Origin: DASQJL01 sp036380835
GTDB lineage: Bacteria > Eisenbacteria > RBG-16-71-46 > SZUA-252
Direction: 5' to 3'
NCBI GenBank assembly: GCA_036380835.1
Contig: DASVDZ010000038.1
Span: 1 to 41,138, forward strand
Length of the DNA: 41,138 bases
Positions 32,941-40,705 of the stretch are shown here, piece by piece; within the stretch, counting starts at the first letter, position 1; every line of letters starts with the position of its first letter. The position numbers and the translations under genes are program-made. Below the pieces are notes generated by a model. The model saw only the letters and a program-made list of their open reading frames with translations. It was not told where the DNA came from and did not search any database.

Positions 32941-33980
32941 GCCGGGGCCGCGGCGGCGGCGCGGCGGACGGAAGCGATCGCGCGCTCGATCCCGGCGTCG
33001 TCCACGTCGTAGTGCGTGACCGCGCGGAAGCGACCGGGGCCGCCGAACGGCAGGACGAGGATCCCGTCGGCCGCGAGCGCGGCCACGAACGCGTGGACCC
33101 GCGCCGGGTCTCCATCCACGTCCGCGATCACGATGTTCGTCTCGATCGCGCTCGGGTCGACGGAGAGGCCGGGCGTCCCGGCGATCGCCTCGGCGAGCCG
33201 CCGCGCGCGGCGGTGGTCGTCCGCGAGCCGGTCGCGATGGTGGCGGAGCCCGTGGAGGGCGCCCGCGGCGACGATGCCGACCTGGCGCATCGCGCCGCCG
33301 AAGACGCGGCGCACGTCGCGCGCTTCGCGGATCCGTTCGGCGCTCCCGGCGACGGCCGAGCCGAGCGGCGCGCCGAGGCCCTTCGAGAAGCAGGTCATGA
33401 CCGTGTCGGCGCAGGCGGCGTAGTCGGAGACCGGGATCCCCGTGGCCGCGCTCGCGTTCCAGATCCGTGCGCCGTCCAGATGGACCGGGCGCCCGTGGGC
33501 GCGCGCGACGTCGGCCACGGCGCGAAGCCGCGGCAGCGGGTAGATCGATCCGGAGGACCAGTTGTGCGTGCACTCGACCTCGACCATCGCGGGGAGCGCC
33601 GCCGCGGTGCCGGGCTCGAGCGCCGACGCCACCTGCTCCGGGCTCAGCCGCCCGCGATCGCCGTCCACCAGATGGAACCGCCGCCGCAGGAGCTCGGTGA
33701 CCGCGCGCGTCTCGACGTAGACGGGGTGGCTCCAGCGCTCGATCAGGATCGAGTCACCCTCCCGCGTCTGGACCGCGATCGCGCACTCGTTCCCCATGCA
33801 TCCCGTCGGAACGAAGAGCGCCGCTTCCTTGCCCAGGACCGCCGCGGTCTCCTCCTCGAGGAGGCGAACGGTCGGGTCGTCCTGGAAGACGTCGTCCCCC
33901 ACCTCGGCCTCGGCCATGGCGCGGCGCATCTCCGGCGTCGGCCGGGTCACGGTGTCACTCCTCAGATCGACGTAAGTCAT
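32937..33980 (-). CDS. ltaE: Low-specificity threonine aldolase
   Basis: A 347-aa fold-type I PLP enzyme. DLRSDTVTRPTPEMR opens the domain, GDDVFQDDPTV and FVPTGCMGNECA follow, VHLDGARIWNA binds the cofactor pyridine nitrogen (Asp169) and CFSKGLGAPLGS carries the Schiff-base Lys200. It cleaves L-threonine or allo-threonine to glycine and acetaldehyde. The start at 33980 (MTYVDLRSD) is where homology begins; an upstream in-frame ATG at 34100 would lie inside the candidate promoter region. It heads the second long leftward run and overlaps rsmI by 4 bases. Confidence 0.9.
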   Translation of the reverse strand: MTYVDLRSDTVTRPTPEMRRAMAEAEVGDDVFQDDPTVRLLEEETAAVLGKEAALFVPTGCMGNECAIAVQTREGDSILIERWSHPVYVETRAVTELLRRRFHLVDGDRGRLSPEQVASALEPGTAAALPAMVEVECTHNWSSGSIYPLPRLRAVADVARAHGRPVHLDGARIWNASAATGIPVSDYAACADTVMTCFSKGLGAPLGSAVAGSAERIREARDVRRVFGGAMRQVGIVAAGALHGLRHHRDRLADDHRRARRLAEAIAGTPGLSVDPSAIETNIVIADVDGDPARVHAFVAALAADGILVLPFGGPGRFRAVTHYDVDDAGIERAIASVRRAAAAAPA

Positions 33981-34001
33981 TGTCGGATCAGCCTCGATTG
34001 G

Positions 34002-34030
34002 TTGAATCGCGGGGGGCTCGGTGCTAGTCT
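34002..34030 (+). promoter_or_regulatory. Possible promoter for the YugP-type protease gene
   Basis: TTGAAT (34002-34007), 17-base spacer, TAGTCT (34025-34030), with a TG one base ahead of the -10 (extended -10 form). Boxes are moderate (4 of 6 and 3 of 6). It would transcribe toward the minus-strand promoter at 34068-34096. Confidence 0.3.
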
Positions 34031-34067
34031 CAATCACGAGCGTGCTGGAACCGATTCCCGACCCGGC

Positions 34068-34096
34068 AGTATAGGGGAGCGGTACGCGGCGCCCAA
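34068..34096 (-). promoter_or_regulatory. Candidate promoter of the ltaE-to-larC run
   Basis: On the minus strand, TTGGGC (34096-34091), an exact 17-base spacer and TATACT (34073-34068). The -10 box matches 5 of 6 and stands out in this GC-rich sequence. Predicted transcription begins near 34061, about 80 bases before the ltaE start. Confidence 0.5.
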
Positions 34097-34123
34097 GCAC
34101 GACACACGAACCGGAGGGTGACG

Positions 34124-34831
34124 ATGTTCTTCCCGATGTTCTGGGATCCGACGATGGTGCTGTTGATCCCGGCGATGATCCTGGCCTTCTACGCGCAGGT
34201 GAAGGTCAAGTCGACCTACAACAAATACAGCGAGATCCTCGCGGCGAACGGACGCACGGGTCGCGAGATCGCCCAGACGATCCTCCGCCAGAACGGCATC
34301 ATGGACGTGGAAGTCGAGGAAGGTCAGGGCTTTCTCTCCGACCATTACGACCCGCTCGGAAAGCGCGTGCGCCTCTCGCCGCAGAACTTCTCCGAGCCTT
34401 CGGTCTCGGCGGTGGCGGTCGCCGCGCACGAGGTGGGGCACGCCATCCAGCACGCGGAGGGGTACGTCCCGCTCCGGTTCCGGACGGCGATCTTCCCGGT
34501 CGCGAATCTCGGGACCAACCTCTCGTGGATCTTCATCATCGCGGGGCTCCTGTTCCTGCCGGGCCTGCGCTTCGGCGGCGTGAGCCTCCTCGACGTCGGG
34601 ATCCTCCTCTTCTCGTTCGCGGTCCTCTTCCAGCTCGTGACGCTCCCGGTCGAATTCGACGCGAGCCGCCGCGCCCTCGTCCAGCTGAACCGCCTCGGAC
34701 TCGTCGCGCCGGCGGAGCAGGCGGGCGCGAAGAAGGTGCTCGACGCGGCCGCCCTCACGTACGTCGCGGCCGCGGCCTCCGCGGTGCTGCAGCTGGTCCG
34801 GCTGCTCCTGATCCGCGACCGCCGCGGGTAA
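34124..34831 (+). CDS. YugP-type zinc-dependent membrane protease (Zn_peptidase_2 family)
   Basis: A 235-aa membrane protein. It opens with a hydrophobic helix (MVLLIPAMILAFYAQVKVKS). Then come YNKYSEILAANGRTG, the GFLSDHYDPLGKRVRLS stretch and the zinc motif HEVGH at 102-106 (AHEVGHAIQHAEGY). Further TM helices follow, and the family-typical LPVEFDASRRAL lies near 180. The family is widespread (B. subtilis YugP) but its substrate is not established. The ATG at 34124 is chosen over the GTG at 34118 because GGAGGG ends six bases upstream of it. A clear terminator follows the stop. Confidence 0.88.
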   Translation: MFFPMFWDPTMVLLIPAMILAFYAQVKVKSTYNKYSEILAANGRTGREIAQTILRQNGIMDVEVEEGQGFLSDHYDPLGKRVRLSPQNFSEPSVSAVAVAAHEVGHAIQHAEGYVPLRFRTAIFPVANLGTNLSWIFIIAGLLFLPGLRFGGVSLLDVGILLFSFAVLFQLVTLPVEFDASRRALVQLNRLGLVAPAEQAGAKKVLDAAALTYVAAAASAVLQLVRLLLIRDRRG

Positions 34832-34859
34832 CCGGCGGCGCGATCGCCACAAAGCGAAG

Positions 34860-34889
34860 CGGGACGCCGCGACGGCGGCGTCCCGTTTT
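34860..34889 (+). terminator. Intrinsic terminator after the YugP-type gene
   Basis: CGGGACGCCG (34860-34869) pairs perfectly with CGGCGTCCCG (34876-34885) around a 6-base loop, followed by TTTT (34886-34889). It lies 29 bases after the stop codon and between convergent genes. It might also slow transcription arriving from the HU gene on the other strand. Confidence 0.85.
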
Positions 34890-34957
34890 CATGACTCGTG
34901 AGCGCGATGGCCGGGCGAGCGCGGAGCGGCTCGATGCGCGCCCGGCGCGCTGCGCGA

Positions 34958-35236
34958 TTAGACCTGGGCGACGATGTCCTTGAGCTCCTTCGACACCTTG
35001 AAGACGGGGACGCGGCGAGGCGGGACCGGAACCGATTCGCCGGTGCGCGGATTGCGCGCCAGACGCGACTTGCGGTCCTTGACCTTGAACGTGCCGAATC
35101 CGCGGATCTCGATGTGCTTGCCCGAGGCGAGCGCCCTGGAAACCGCCTCCAGGAACTCGTCCACCGTGTCCGCCACGTCCTTCTTCGTGAGGCCGGTCCG
35201 TTCGGCGATTTCGTCCACGATATCTGCCTTCGTCAT
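34958..35236 (-). CDS. HU/IHF-family DNA-binding protein
   Basis: A 92-aa protein starting MTKADIVDEIAERTGL with AGGAGGGG ahead of the ATG. IEIRGFGTFKVKDRKSRLARNPRTGE contains the GFGTF turn (46-50) and the DNA-intercalating arm tip RNPRTGE (61-67), followed by PVPPRRVPVFKVSKELKD. Length and motifs are those of HU. It bends DNA and organises the nucleoid. Its strong promoter and a long leader of about 130 bases suggest high expression. An open frame continuing upstream to 35404 has no support. Confidence 0.93.
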   Translation of the reverse strand: MTKADIVDEIAERTGLTKKDVADTVDEFLEAVSRALASGKHIEIRGFGTFKVKDRKSRLARNPRTGESVPVPPRRVPVFKVSKELKDIVAQV

Positions 35237-35376
35237 CAGCCCCTCCTGGCGAGTCTCGAAGCCGGAGCCCCTGCGACCTGCCCGCGGAACCGCTCGATCC
35301 CACGCGCGCGGCGGCGCGGAGCGCCCTAAGCCTGGGCCAATAGAGAACATATGCGGCCCACGGTGCGCGATTGGCG

Positions 35377-35404
35377 AATATAGACCGAGTCGAAGGAGTG
35401 TCAA
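35377..35404 (-). promoter_or_regulatory. Strong sigma70 promoter for the HU gene
   Basis: On the minus strand, a perfect TTGACA (35404-35399), a 16-base spacer and TATATT (35382-35377, 5 of 6). This is the best promoter match in the window and lies in a local AT-rich patch. Expected transcript start is near 35370, about 134 bases before the ATG. Confidence 0.75.
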
Positions 35405-35729
35405 GGCTTTTTCCCGCTACGGGTTCCGCGCCTCGCTCTCGATTGCACGGCGGCGCCGTGCAGCGAGCAGGGTTCGGCGCGGGCCCGGAGCCCTCTCCCG
35501 GGCGTTGCGAATCGCGGTGCGATAAGTCCATGTCATCGAGTAGATTACATGGTACGGCAGGCCCCCCCACGAGACCCCGCGTGGCACGCCGATTGCGTAT
35601 GTCCATCCCCGGTAACGAATTCGGGAGCCACCCAGCGCAGGTCCCTGATCCCGCGTCGCCGGCCCTGCACCGACCGCGCGCTGGTCGCTTGGCTCCCGTT
35701 TCGTTTTTCCCCCCCGCGCCGTGGCAGCG
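35405..35729. other. Intergenic region between HU and the phosphatase-superfamily gene
   Basis: About 325 bases without a convincing gene. It contains a perfect hairpin GCACGGC/GCCGTGC with a 3-base loop (35445-35461). It also holds an inverted repeat CCATGT (35528-35533)/ACATGG (35547-35552) with a 13-base spacer, which could be an operator. No good promoter was found for the plus-strand gene and no ribosome-binding site precedes it. Confidence 0.5.
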
Positions 35730-36701
35730 ATGACGATCGGCTCACGAAACGGCGAGGCGGGGCGACGGCGCGTCCTCCTCTTCTTCATCGACGGCGTCGG
35801 CGTCGGAGAGGACGACCCCGACGTGAATCCGCTCGCCACCGGAGACTTCCCCACCCTGCGCCTGACGCGCACGCTGGCGCCGGAAGGCCCCTTCGGACCG
35901 CCGCCCCTGTCGGGGGGCCTCGACGCCGCGCTCGGCGTTCCCGGGCTTCCGCAGAGCGCGACGGGCCAGACCTCCATCCTGACCGGAGTCAACGCGCCCG
36001 CCGCGATGGGCCGGCATGTCTCCGGCTTCCCCGGGCCCACGCTCCGCCGGATCCTCGCCGAGCACTCGATCCTGAAACGGCTCGCCGAATCGGGGCTCCG
36101 CGCGACCTTCCTGAACGCGTTCGGCCCGCGCTTCTTCGAGCTGCCGGACACGAAGCGGCGTCTCTCGGCCACGACGCTCGCCACGATGGCGTCGGGAGAG
36201 CCGTTCCGGACGTGGGAAGACCTCGCCGCGGGACGCGCGGTGGTGCACGACCTGACCCATTGGCGGATGCGCGAGCGCGGATTCGATCTCCCGCTCCGCT
36301 CGCCGGAGGCGGCCGGGGCGATCATCGCCCGCGAGGCCGCCGCGGCCGACTTCTCGCTGTTCGAGTACTTCGAGACCGACCGCGCCGGGCACGCGCAGGA
36401 TCGCGACGCGGCGCTCCGCTGCTTCGGCGACCTGAACGCGGCGCTCACGACGGTGCTCGCGTCGGTCGATCCGCGGGAGACCACGGTGATCGTCGCGAGC
36501 GATCACGGCAACGTGGAGGACGCGCGGGTCAAGACGCACACGGGGAATCCGGCGCTCTTCGCGGCGTGGGGCGTGGGGGCGGAAGAAGCGGCGCGGGAGC
36601 CCCGAGCCCCCGCGCGTCTCACCGATCTGGCGCCGTTCATCCTCCGCGCGCTCGGGCGCGCGGAGACGGAACCGGGTCCGGGCGCTACTCCAAGCGCTTG
36701 A
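35730..36701 (+). CDS. Alkaline-phosphatase-superfamily metalloenzyme (PGAM-i/phosphopentomutase-like)
   Basis: A 323-aa protein. LLFFIDGVGVGEDDP is the first metal-binding strand, QSATGQTSILTG holds the phospho-acceptor Ser/Thr region, FEYFETDRAGHAQD and VIVASDHGNVED add Asp/His ligands, and HTGNPALFA the final His. These match the metalloenzyme domain shared by independent phosphoglycerate mutase and phosphopentomutase. At 323 aa it lacks the insertion domain of full iPGM (about 510 aa), so the reaction is unknown. A GTG at 35721 is an alternative start; neither has a ribosome-binding site. The end overlaps the convergent parvulin gene by 17 bases. Confidence 0.82.
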   Translation: MTIGSRNGEAGRRRVLLFFIDGVGVGEDDPDVNPLATGDFPTLRLTRTLAPEGPFGPPPLSGGLDAALGVPGLPQSATGQTSILTGVNAPAAMGRHVSGFPGPTLRRILAEHSILKRLAESGLRATFLNAFGPRFFELPDTKRRLSATTLATMASGEPFRTWEDLAAGRAVVHDLTHWRMRERGFDLPLRSPEAAGAIIAREAAAADFSLFEYFETDRAGHAQDRDAALRCFGDLNAALTTVLASVDPRETTVIVASDHGNVEDARVKTHTGNPALFAAWGVGAEEAAREPRAPARLTDLAPFILRALGRAETEPGPGATPSA

Positions 36702-37278
36702 TGATGTGCCAGCCGTACGGGCTCGACTGCTGATCGTAGTCCGCGATCCCGATGTTCCCCACGCTGATGGCGAAGCCGACGTTCCCGAACGCGGGCACCA
36801 TGCGGTCGCGCGGGAACTCGCCGGGCCCGGGGGAGACGCCGAGGTTGCTCATCCCGTAGATCCCCGGGGGCGAGTCGTCGGTGTACTGCCGGACGAGGGC
36901 GTCGAAGTCCTCCCCCTTCCGCGCGCGATCGAGGATCTGGTACGCGAGCGTCTTCGCGTCGTCCCTCGAGCGGGTGATCGGCTTCCCCGGCACCGAGCCG
37001 ACGAATCCGATCAGGATGTGCTGGACGCGGATGTGCTGCGGCTCCACGTCGGGTTTGACCGGCGTCGTGCCGGGAGCGGCCATCGAGGTCTCCTTGGTGG
37101 GTGCGGTCTCGGGTGTCGCGGGCGAGGCGGACGACGCGGCGCCGCCCGACCCGACGCCGCTGGACTGCGTCTGCTCCGACGTGGCGCTCCGCCCGGCGCA
37201 GCCGGACAGGAAGAGGACGAAACAGGTCGCGGTGAGAAGGCGCGCGGCGACGCGCGCGGCGATCGATTTCCGGTTCAT
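36685..37278 (-). CDS. Parvulin-type peptidyl-prolyl isomerase lipoprotein
   Basis: A 197-aa protein. A lipoprotein signal (LLTATCFVLFLSGC, Cys27) precedes a Ser/Thr/Ala linker of about 60 residues. The rotamase domain follows: IRVQHILIGFVGS, AKTLAYQILDRARKGEDFDALVRQYTDDSPPG, then MSNLGVSPGPGEFPRDRMVPAF and the closing GWHIIKRLE. These are parvulin (PpiC/PrsA-like) landmarks. It likely assists folding of exported proteins at the outer membrane. The ATG at 37278 has GGAG upstream; the frame beyond is spurious. Convergent with and overlapping the gene on its left. Confidence 0.88.
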   Translation of the reverse strand: MNRKSIAARVAARLLTATCFVLFLSGCAGRSATSEQTQSSGVGSGGAASSASPATPETAPTKETSMAAPGTTPVKPDVEPQHIRVQHILIGFVGSVPGKPITRSRDDAKTLAYQILDRARKGEDFDALVRQYTDDSPPGIYGMSNLGVSPGPGEFPRDRMVPAFGNVGFAISVGNIGIADYDQQSSPYGWHIIKRLE

Positions 37279-37310
37279 GGTTTCTTTCTCCGAATGGGAA
37301 GGCGGGGCGG

Positions 37311-37715
37311 CTACGCCGAGGCGACGACCCGCTCGAGCATGGCCTCGACGTCGCGCCCCAGCGCGGTGAGCGCGGGGTTCCCGACGATCGAGAGCGTGGC
37401 GGCGGGGCGGACGGCCTTGATCACGGATCCTCCCGGCGCGGCGTGGACGAGCACGTTGCACGGCAGGAAGACGCCGATCGACTCCTCGATGCTGACGGCC
37501 CGGTGCGCCGAGGGGGGATGGCAGGCGCCCAGGATCGTGTACTCCTCGAACTCGACGCCCAGCTTCTCCTTCAGCTTCAGCTTCAGGTCGATCTCGCTCA
37601 GGACGCCGAAGCCTTCGCGCTGGAGCGCCTCCTTCACGCGCGCGATCGCGGCCGGCACGCCGACGGGGAGACGGCGCTCGATCACGAACGCCGCGGTGCC
37701 CGAGACGGGGGACAT
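37311..37715 (-). CDS. DUF302 domain protein
   Basis: A 134-aa protein covering the single DUF302 domain: ALQREGFGVLSEIDLK, LKEKLGVEFEEYTILGACHP, AHRAVSIEESIGVFLPCNVLV and the C-terminal helix. The conserved GAC and LPCN cysteines are both present. The family is widespread, has no settled function and often occurs near metal or redox genes. Its start ATG shares one base with the stop of the arginine decarboxylase gene (TGATG), so translation is likely coupled. Confidence 0.88.
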   Translation of the reverse strand: MSPVSGTAAFVIERRLPVGVPAAIARVKEALQREGFGVLSEIDLKLKLKEKLGVEFEEYTILGACHPPSAHRAVSIEESIGVFLPCNVLVHAAPGGSVIKAVRPAATLSIVGNPALTALGRDVEAMLERVVASA

Positions 37716-38362
37716 CAGAAGACCAGCACGGCCGACGCCACCACGGTCGTCCACCCCTTGGCGGAGATCACGGCCGACTGGGTCACGTTGAAGGTGCGCA
37801 CGATCTCGCCCGAGATCTTGAAGACCTGCTCCTTCTCGTCCCAGTTCGCGTTCTCGTCGAACTCCACGCCGAGCGTCGACGCGAGCATCGACGCCGCCAT
37901 GTCCTCGGCGAAGTCTCCCGCCACCTCGTCGCTCTGGCCGTACGCGTGGTGCTCGCTCAGGTAGCCGTACTTGGTCTTGTCGGCCGGGAGCGCGCACCCG
38001 ATCGACGCCGCCAGGAGCCGACGCATTTCGTTCGAGGCGTTCCTCGCCATGACGCAGAACGCGATGCTTCCCGGGGCGATCAGCTTGATCCCCTCGTCCT
38101 TGGGGATGATCTTGCAGTTCGGCGGGTAGATGCTCGACACGTGCACCAGGTTCAGCTTCTCGATCCCCGCGTCCTTCAGCGCCAGCTCGAACGAACGGAG
38201 CTCGTCGCGATGGCTGCCGACGCCCTTCGTGAAGAAGATCCGGGTCGGAACCAGGTTGAGGCCCTGGAACGGCGCGCGACGGTCGACGGCCTCGAGAGCG
38301 CCCACTCCCGTCGGCTCCGTCATCGTGGCGTTGGGCGGACTCGGATCGGTGGTTCGCTTCAT
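37715..38362 (-). CDS. pdaD: Pyruvoyl-dependent arginine decarboxylase
   Basis: A 215-aa proenzyme. VPTRIFFTKGVGSHRDELRS opens the domain. NLVHVSSIYPPN holds the self-cleavage site between Ser76 and Ser77, which creates the pyruvoyl group. PGSIAFCVMAR, SIGCALP, YGYLSEHHAYGQ and a Glu-rich WDEKEQVFKISGEIVRT complete the family pattern. It decarboxylates arginine to agmatine for polyamine synthesis. The N-terminal 30 residues are extra relative to the archaeal enzyme. An AGGAG about 12 bases ahead supports the ATG at 38362. No agmatinase or agmatine ureohydrolase gene lies in the window. Confidence 0.92.
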   Translation of the reverse strand: MKRTTDPSPPNATMTEPTGVGALEAVDRRAPFQGLNLVPTRIFFTKGVGSHRDELRSFELALKDAGIEKLNLVHVSSIYPPNCKIIPKDEGIKLIAPGSIAFCVMARNASNEMRRLLAASIGCALPADKTKYGYLSEHHAYGQSDEVAGDFAEDMAASMLASTLGVEFDENANWDEKEQVFKISGEIVRTFNVTQSAVISAKGWTTVVASAVLVF

Positions 38363-38406
38363 CTCTCCGCGTTCTCCTTTGGAGTCATGGTGTGGATGCG
38401 GCGCCC

Positions 38407-39114
38407 CTAGGGACGCGGGGGCGACGTGCCGGGCGCGTCCTTCTCGAATCGCGCCGTGACGACGCAGCGGCGCGGCTCCACCGTGAGCGGCGCCGAGCCG
38501 GGGTCGATCTCGACCTGCCGCTGGATTCTCTCGCGTTCCTCCGTGATGTCAACCGGGAGTGTGGCGATGCTGTCGAGCGCCGCGACGACCGACGCCGCCC
38601 CCTGGACGAGGACGGAGTCGGGGGTGGCCTCGGGCGGGCCCGCGAGGTGGAGCCCCGCCGGCGGATTCCCGACGATCCTGGGCACGACGCGGACGCGCTT
38701 CGTGGCGCGGGCCTCCACCTCGACGTCGATGCTCCTCGGCTCGTAGATCTCGGTGACGTCGACCACCTTGGAGAGCTCGGGCGGAAGGGCCCGCTCGGCC
38801 ACGTCCTCCGCCGTGATCGTGGTCTTGAACGATCCCGGCCGGGCGTCCCCCATGTCGATCGGGAGGTAGGGGCTCACGAGCGAGAGCCGGATCAGGTCCT
38901 TCCATTTGCCCCGGACCTTGACCCCGACGCGCTCGGGGAGCTTCCCGGTCACCGCCAGCGAGTCCGGGAGCCCGAGCAGCGTAACGGGGATCTGCACGAC
39001 CGACTCGCGAGGCTGGTCGGTCACCACGTGGGCGTAGAGGAGGAGCGCGAGGAACAAGGACGCGAGCTTGAGGCCGAGGTTGTCGAGGAGAATGCTTCGG
39101 ATCCGGGCCCACAT
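38407..39114 (-). CDS. YbbR-domain (CdaR-like) membrane-anchored protein
   Basis: A 235-aa protein with one N-terminal helix (LGLKLASLFLALLLYAHVV) followed by an extracytoplasmic part with YbbR repeats: VQIPVTLLGLPDSLAV, ERVGVKVRGKWKDL and, in the second copy, PRSIDVEVEARATKRVRVVP. Such proteins accompany the diadenylate cyclase CdaA in many bacteria and modulate it. CdaA usually sits directly upstream of ybbR; here the upstream gene is an unrelated exported protein instead. Function in this organism is therefore open. Confidence 0.85.
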   Translation of the reverse strand: MWARIRSILLDNLGLKLASLFLALLLYAHVVTDQPRESVVQIPVTLLGLPDSLAVTGKLPERVGVKVRGKWKDLIRLSLVSPYLPIDMGDARPGSFKTTITAEDVAERALPPELSKVVDVTEIYEPRSIDVEVEARATKRVRVVPRIVGNPPAGLHLAGPPEATPDSVLVQGAASVVAALDSIATLPVDITEERERIQRQVEIDPGSAPLTVEPRRCVVTARFEKDAPGTSPPRP

Positions 39115-39121
39115 CGCGCGG

Positions 39122-39688
39122 CTAGAACCCCGAGACCCCGGGCGCGCCCAGCTCGACCCAGTACTTGGTGTTCCGAGGGTCGGTCACGCCCACGGTGCTC
39201 CCGCTCACCACGGAGAAGGCGAGCCCTTCGTTCTCGGGCGCGTCGGGGAAGTAGAACCAACCGGCGTCGGATTCGCCCCGCCCTCCCGCTCGCCAGAGGA
39301 GACGGCAGGAGTTCACCGCGATGGCGCCGCCGTCCCCGACGGTGCGGATTCCCTTTTCCTTCGTGCCCGGGAAGATCCAGAACGTGGCGGCCCGCTCGAG
39401 GTAATAGAAATAGCGGAGCGACTCGGGCTGCGAGGCGACGCGCTCGATCGGGAAGATCGTGGCGAAGTCGCCGCGCTGCTTCAGCACGACGACGTTTCCC
39501 GTCACGAGCCGGAGCCGGATATCCTTGACCGCGCCGAGACGCGTCCGGTCGGAGTCGGGCACCTCGTCGAGCAGCCGAACGAGGCGCACGTCGGCGTGCC
39601 CCGTCGCGGCGCGACCGGGCGTGGGCGACGGGACGGGGCCGAGCGCCGCGAGGAGCAGCGCCGCGGCGACACGGAGGCGCGCGCGCAT
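39122..39688 (-). CDS. Hypothetical exported protein
   Basis: A 188-aa protein with an N-terminal signal peptide (LRVAAALLLAALGPVPSPTPGRAATG). The mature part has two recognisable features only: a strand-rich segment (IRLRLVTGNVVVLKQRGDFATIFPIERV) and aromatic stretches (YFYYLERAATFWIFPG; GWFYFPDAPENEG; NTKYWVELG). I do not recognise the family. It precedes the YbbR gene by 7 bases and is probably co-transcribed. Upstream frame extension to 39832 is unsupported. A weak promoter (TTGACC, 18-base spacer, GACACT) lies just ahead of the ATG. Confidence 0.7.
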   Translation of the reverse strand: MRARLRVAAALLLAALGPVPSPTPGRAATGHADVRLVRLLDEVPDSDRTRLGAVKDIRLRLVTGNVVVLKQRGDFATIFPIERVASQPESLRYFYYLERAATFWIFPGTKEKGIRTVGDGGAIAVNSCRLLWRAGGRGESDAGWFYFPDAPENEGLAFSVVSGSTVGVTDPRNTKYWVELGAPGVSGF

Positions 39689-39785
39689 GGCGATCGAGTG
39701 TCCCACGCTCCTTCGAAAAGGGTCAACGGAAACCGGGCCCGGAACGTCGCTTGACGGACGGGCGGTGGACCGCGACGCTTGATCG

Positions 39786-40676
39786 ATGCGCCACCGACTC
39801 CCCATCCAGGGGCCGCTCGACCTCGATCTCACCTTCTCCTGCGGCCAGGCCTTCCGGTGGCGCGCGGACCGAGACGCCTGGCTCGGCGTCGTCGGATCGG
39901 CCGCGCTCCGCGTCTCCCTCGACGGCCGGTGGCTCGAGGTCGACGTGCGAGGATCGGATCCCGGACCGGGGGCCCTCGCGCGCTATTTTCGTCTCGAGGA
40001 GGACCCGGCGGTCCACCTCGCCCACGCGGAGGAGCTCCGCGCGATCCCCGGGCTGACGCGCCTCCTCGGGCTTCGCCTCCTGCACCAGGACCCGTGGGAG
40101 ACGGTCGCCTCCTTCATCTGCTCGGCCGCGGCGAACATCCGGAAGATCACCGCCTGCGTCGAAGGGCTCGCCGCGCGTTTCGGCTCCGAGATCTCAGGCT
40201 CGCCCCACCGGACGTTTCCGGGCGTCGAGCGGCTGGCGCGCTCCCGCGAGTCGGAGCTTCGCGCCCTCGGGCTCGGGTTCCGAGCGCCCTTTCTCCTCGC
40301 CACGGCTCGCCGCCTCGCGGAGGGACCGTGGGACTGGGAAGCGCTCCGGGACGCTCCGATCGAGGAGGCGAGGGCCCGCCTCGTGGCGCTGCCGGGAGTC
40401 GGACCCAAGATCGCCGACTGCGCGCTCCTCTTCGGCGTCGGGCGTCTCGACGCCTATCCGGTCGACCGTTGGATCCGACGCGCGACGCTCGAGCTCAAGG
40501 GGAGCCGCCGGGCCCGCGACGAGGATCTCGCGCGATGGGCGGCCCGCTTCGGCCCCGGCCGCGGCTACCTCCAGCAGCTCCTCTTCCATCTGCGCCGGAC
40601 GGGCGGCCCGCTGCCGCGCCTCCCCGGCGAGCGTCCGCGTCCACGCCGGACCGCTCGCGCGCGGGCCGGCTCGTGA
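39786..40676 (+). CDS. ogg: 8-oxoguanine DNA glycosylase/AP lyase (Ogg1 type)
   Basis: A 296-aa HhH-GPD glycosylase. The N-terminal LDLTFSCGQAFRW is the OGG_N signature. The helix-hairpin-helix LVALPGVGPKIADCALLF contains catalytic Lys208, and Asp227 in AYPVDRWIRR lies 19 residues on, the same spacing as Lys249/Asp268 in human OGG1. It excises 8-oxo-guanine paired with C. The C-terminus is Arg/Pro-rich. It overlaps the next gene by 4 bases (GTGA) and diverges from the exported-protein gene. Confidence 0.92.
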   Translation: MRHRLPIQGPLDLDLTFSCGQAFRWRADRDAWLGVVGSAALRVSLDGRWLEVDVRGSDPGPGALARYFRLEEDPAVHLAHAEELRAIPGLTRLLGLRLLHQDPWETVASFICSAAANIRKITACVEGLAARFGSEISGSPHRTFPGVERLARSRESELRALGLGFRAPFLLATARRLAEGPWDWEALRDAPIEEARARLVALPGVGPKIADCALLFGVGRLDAYPVDRWIRRATLELKGSRRARDEDLARWAARFGPGRGYLQQLLFHLRRTGGPLPRLPGERPRPRRTARARAGS

Positions 40677-40705
40677 GCGGCGAGCCGCCGTCCGGCGCCG
40701 CGTCG
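40659..40705 (+). repeat. Left arm of a 47-bp perfect inverted repeat
   Basis: This stretch spans the ogg stop and the start of the DUF2064 gene. Its exact reverse complement is 41092-41138, the final 47 bases of the window. Confidence 0.9.
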
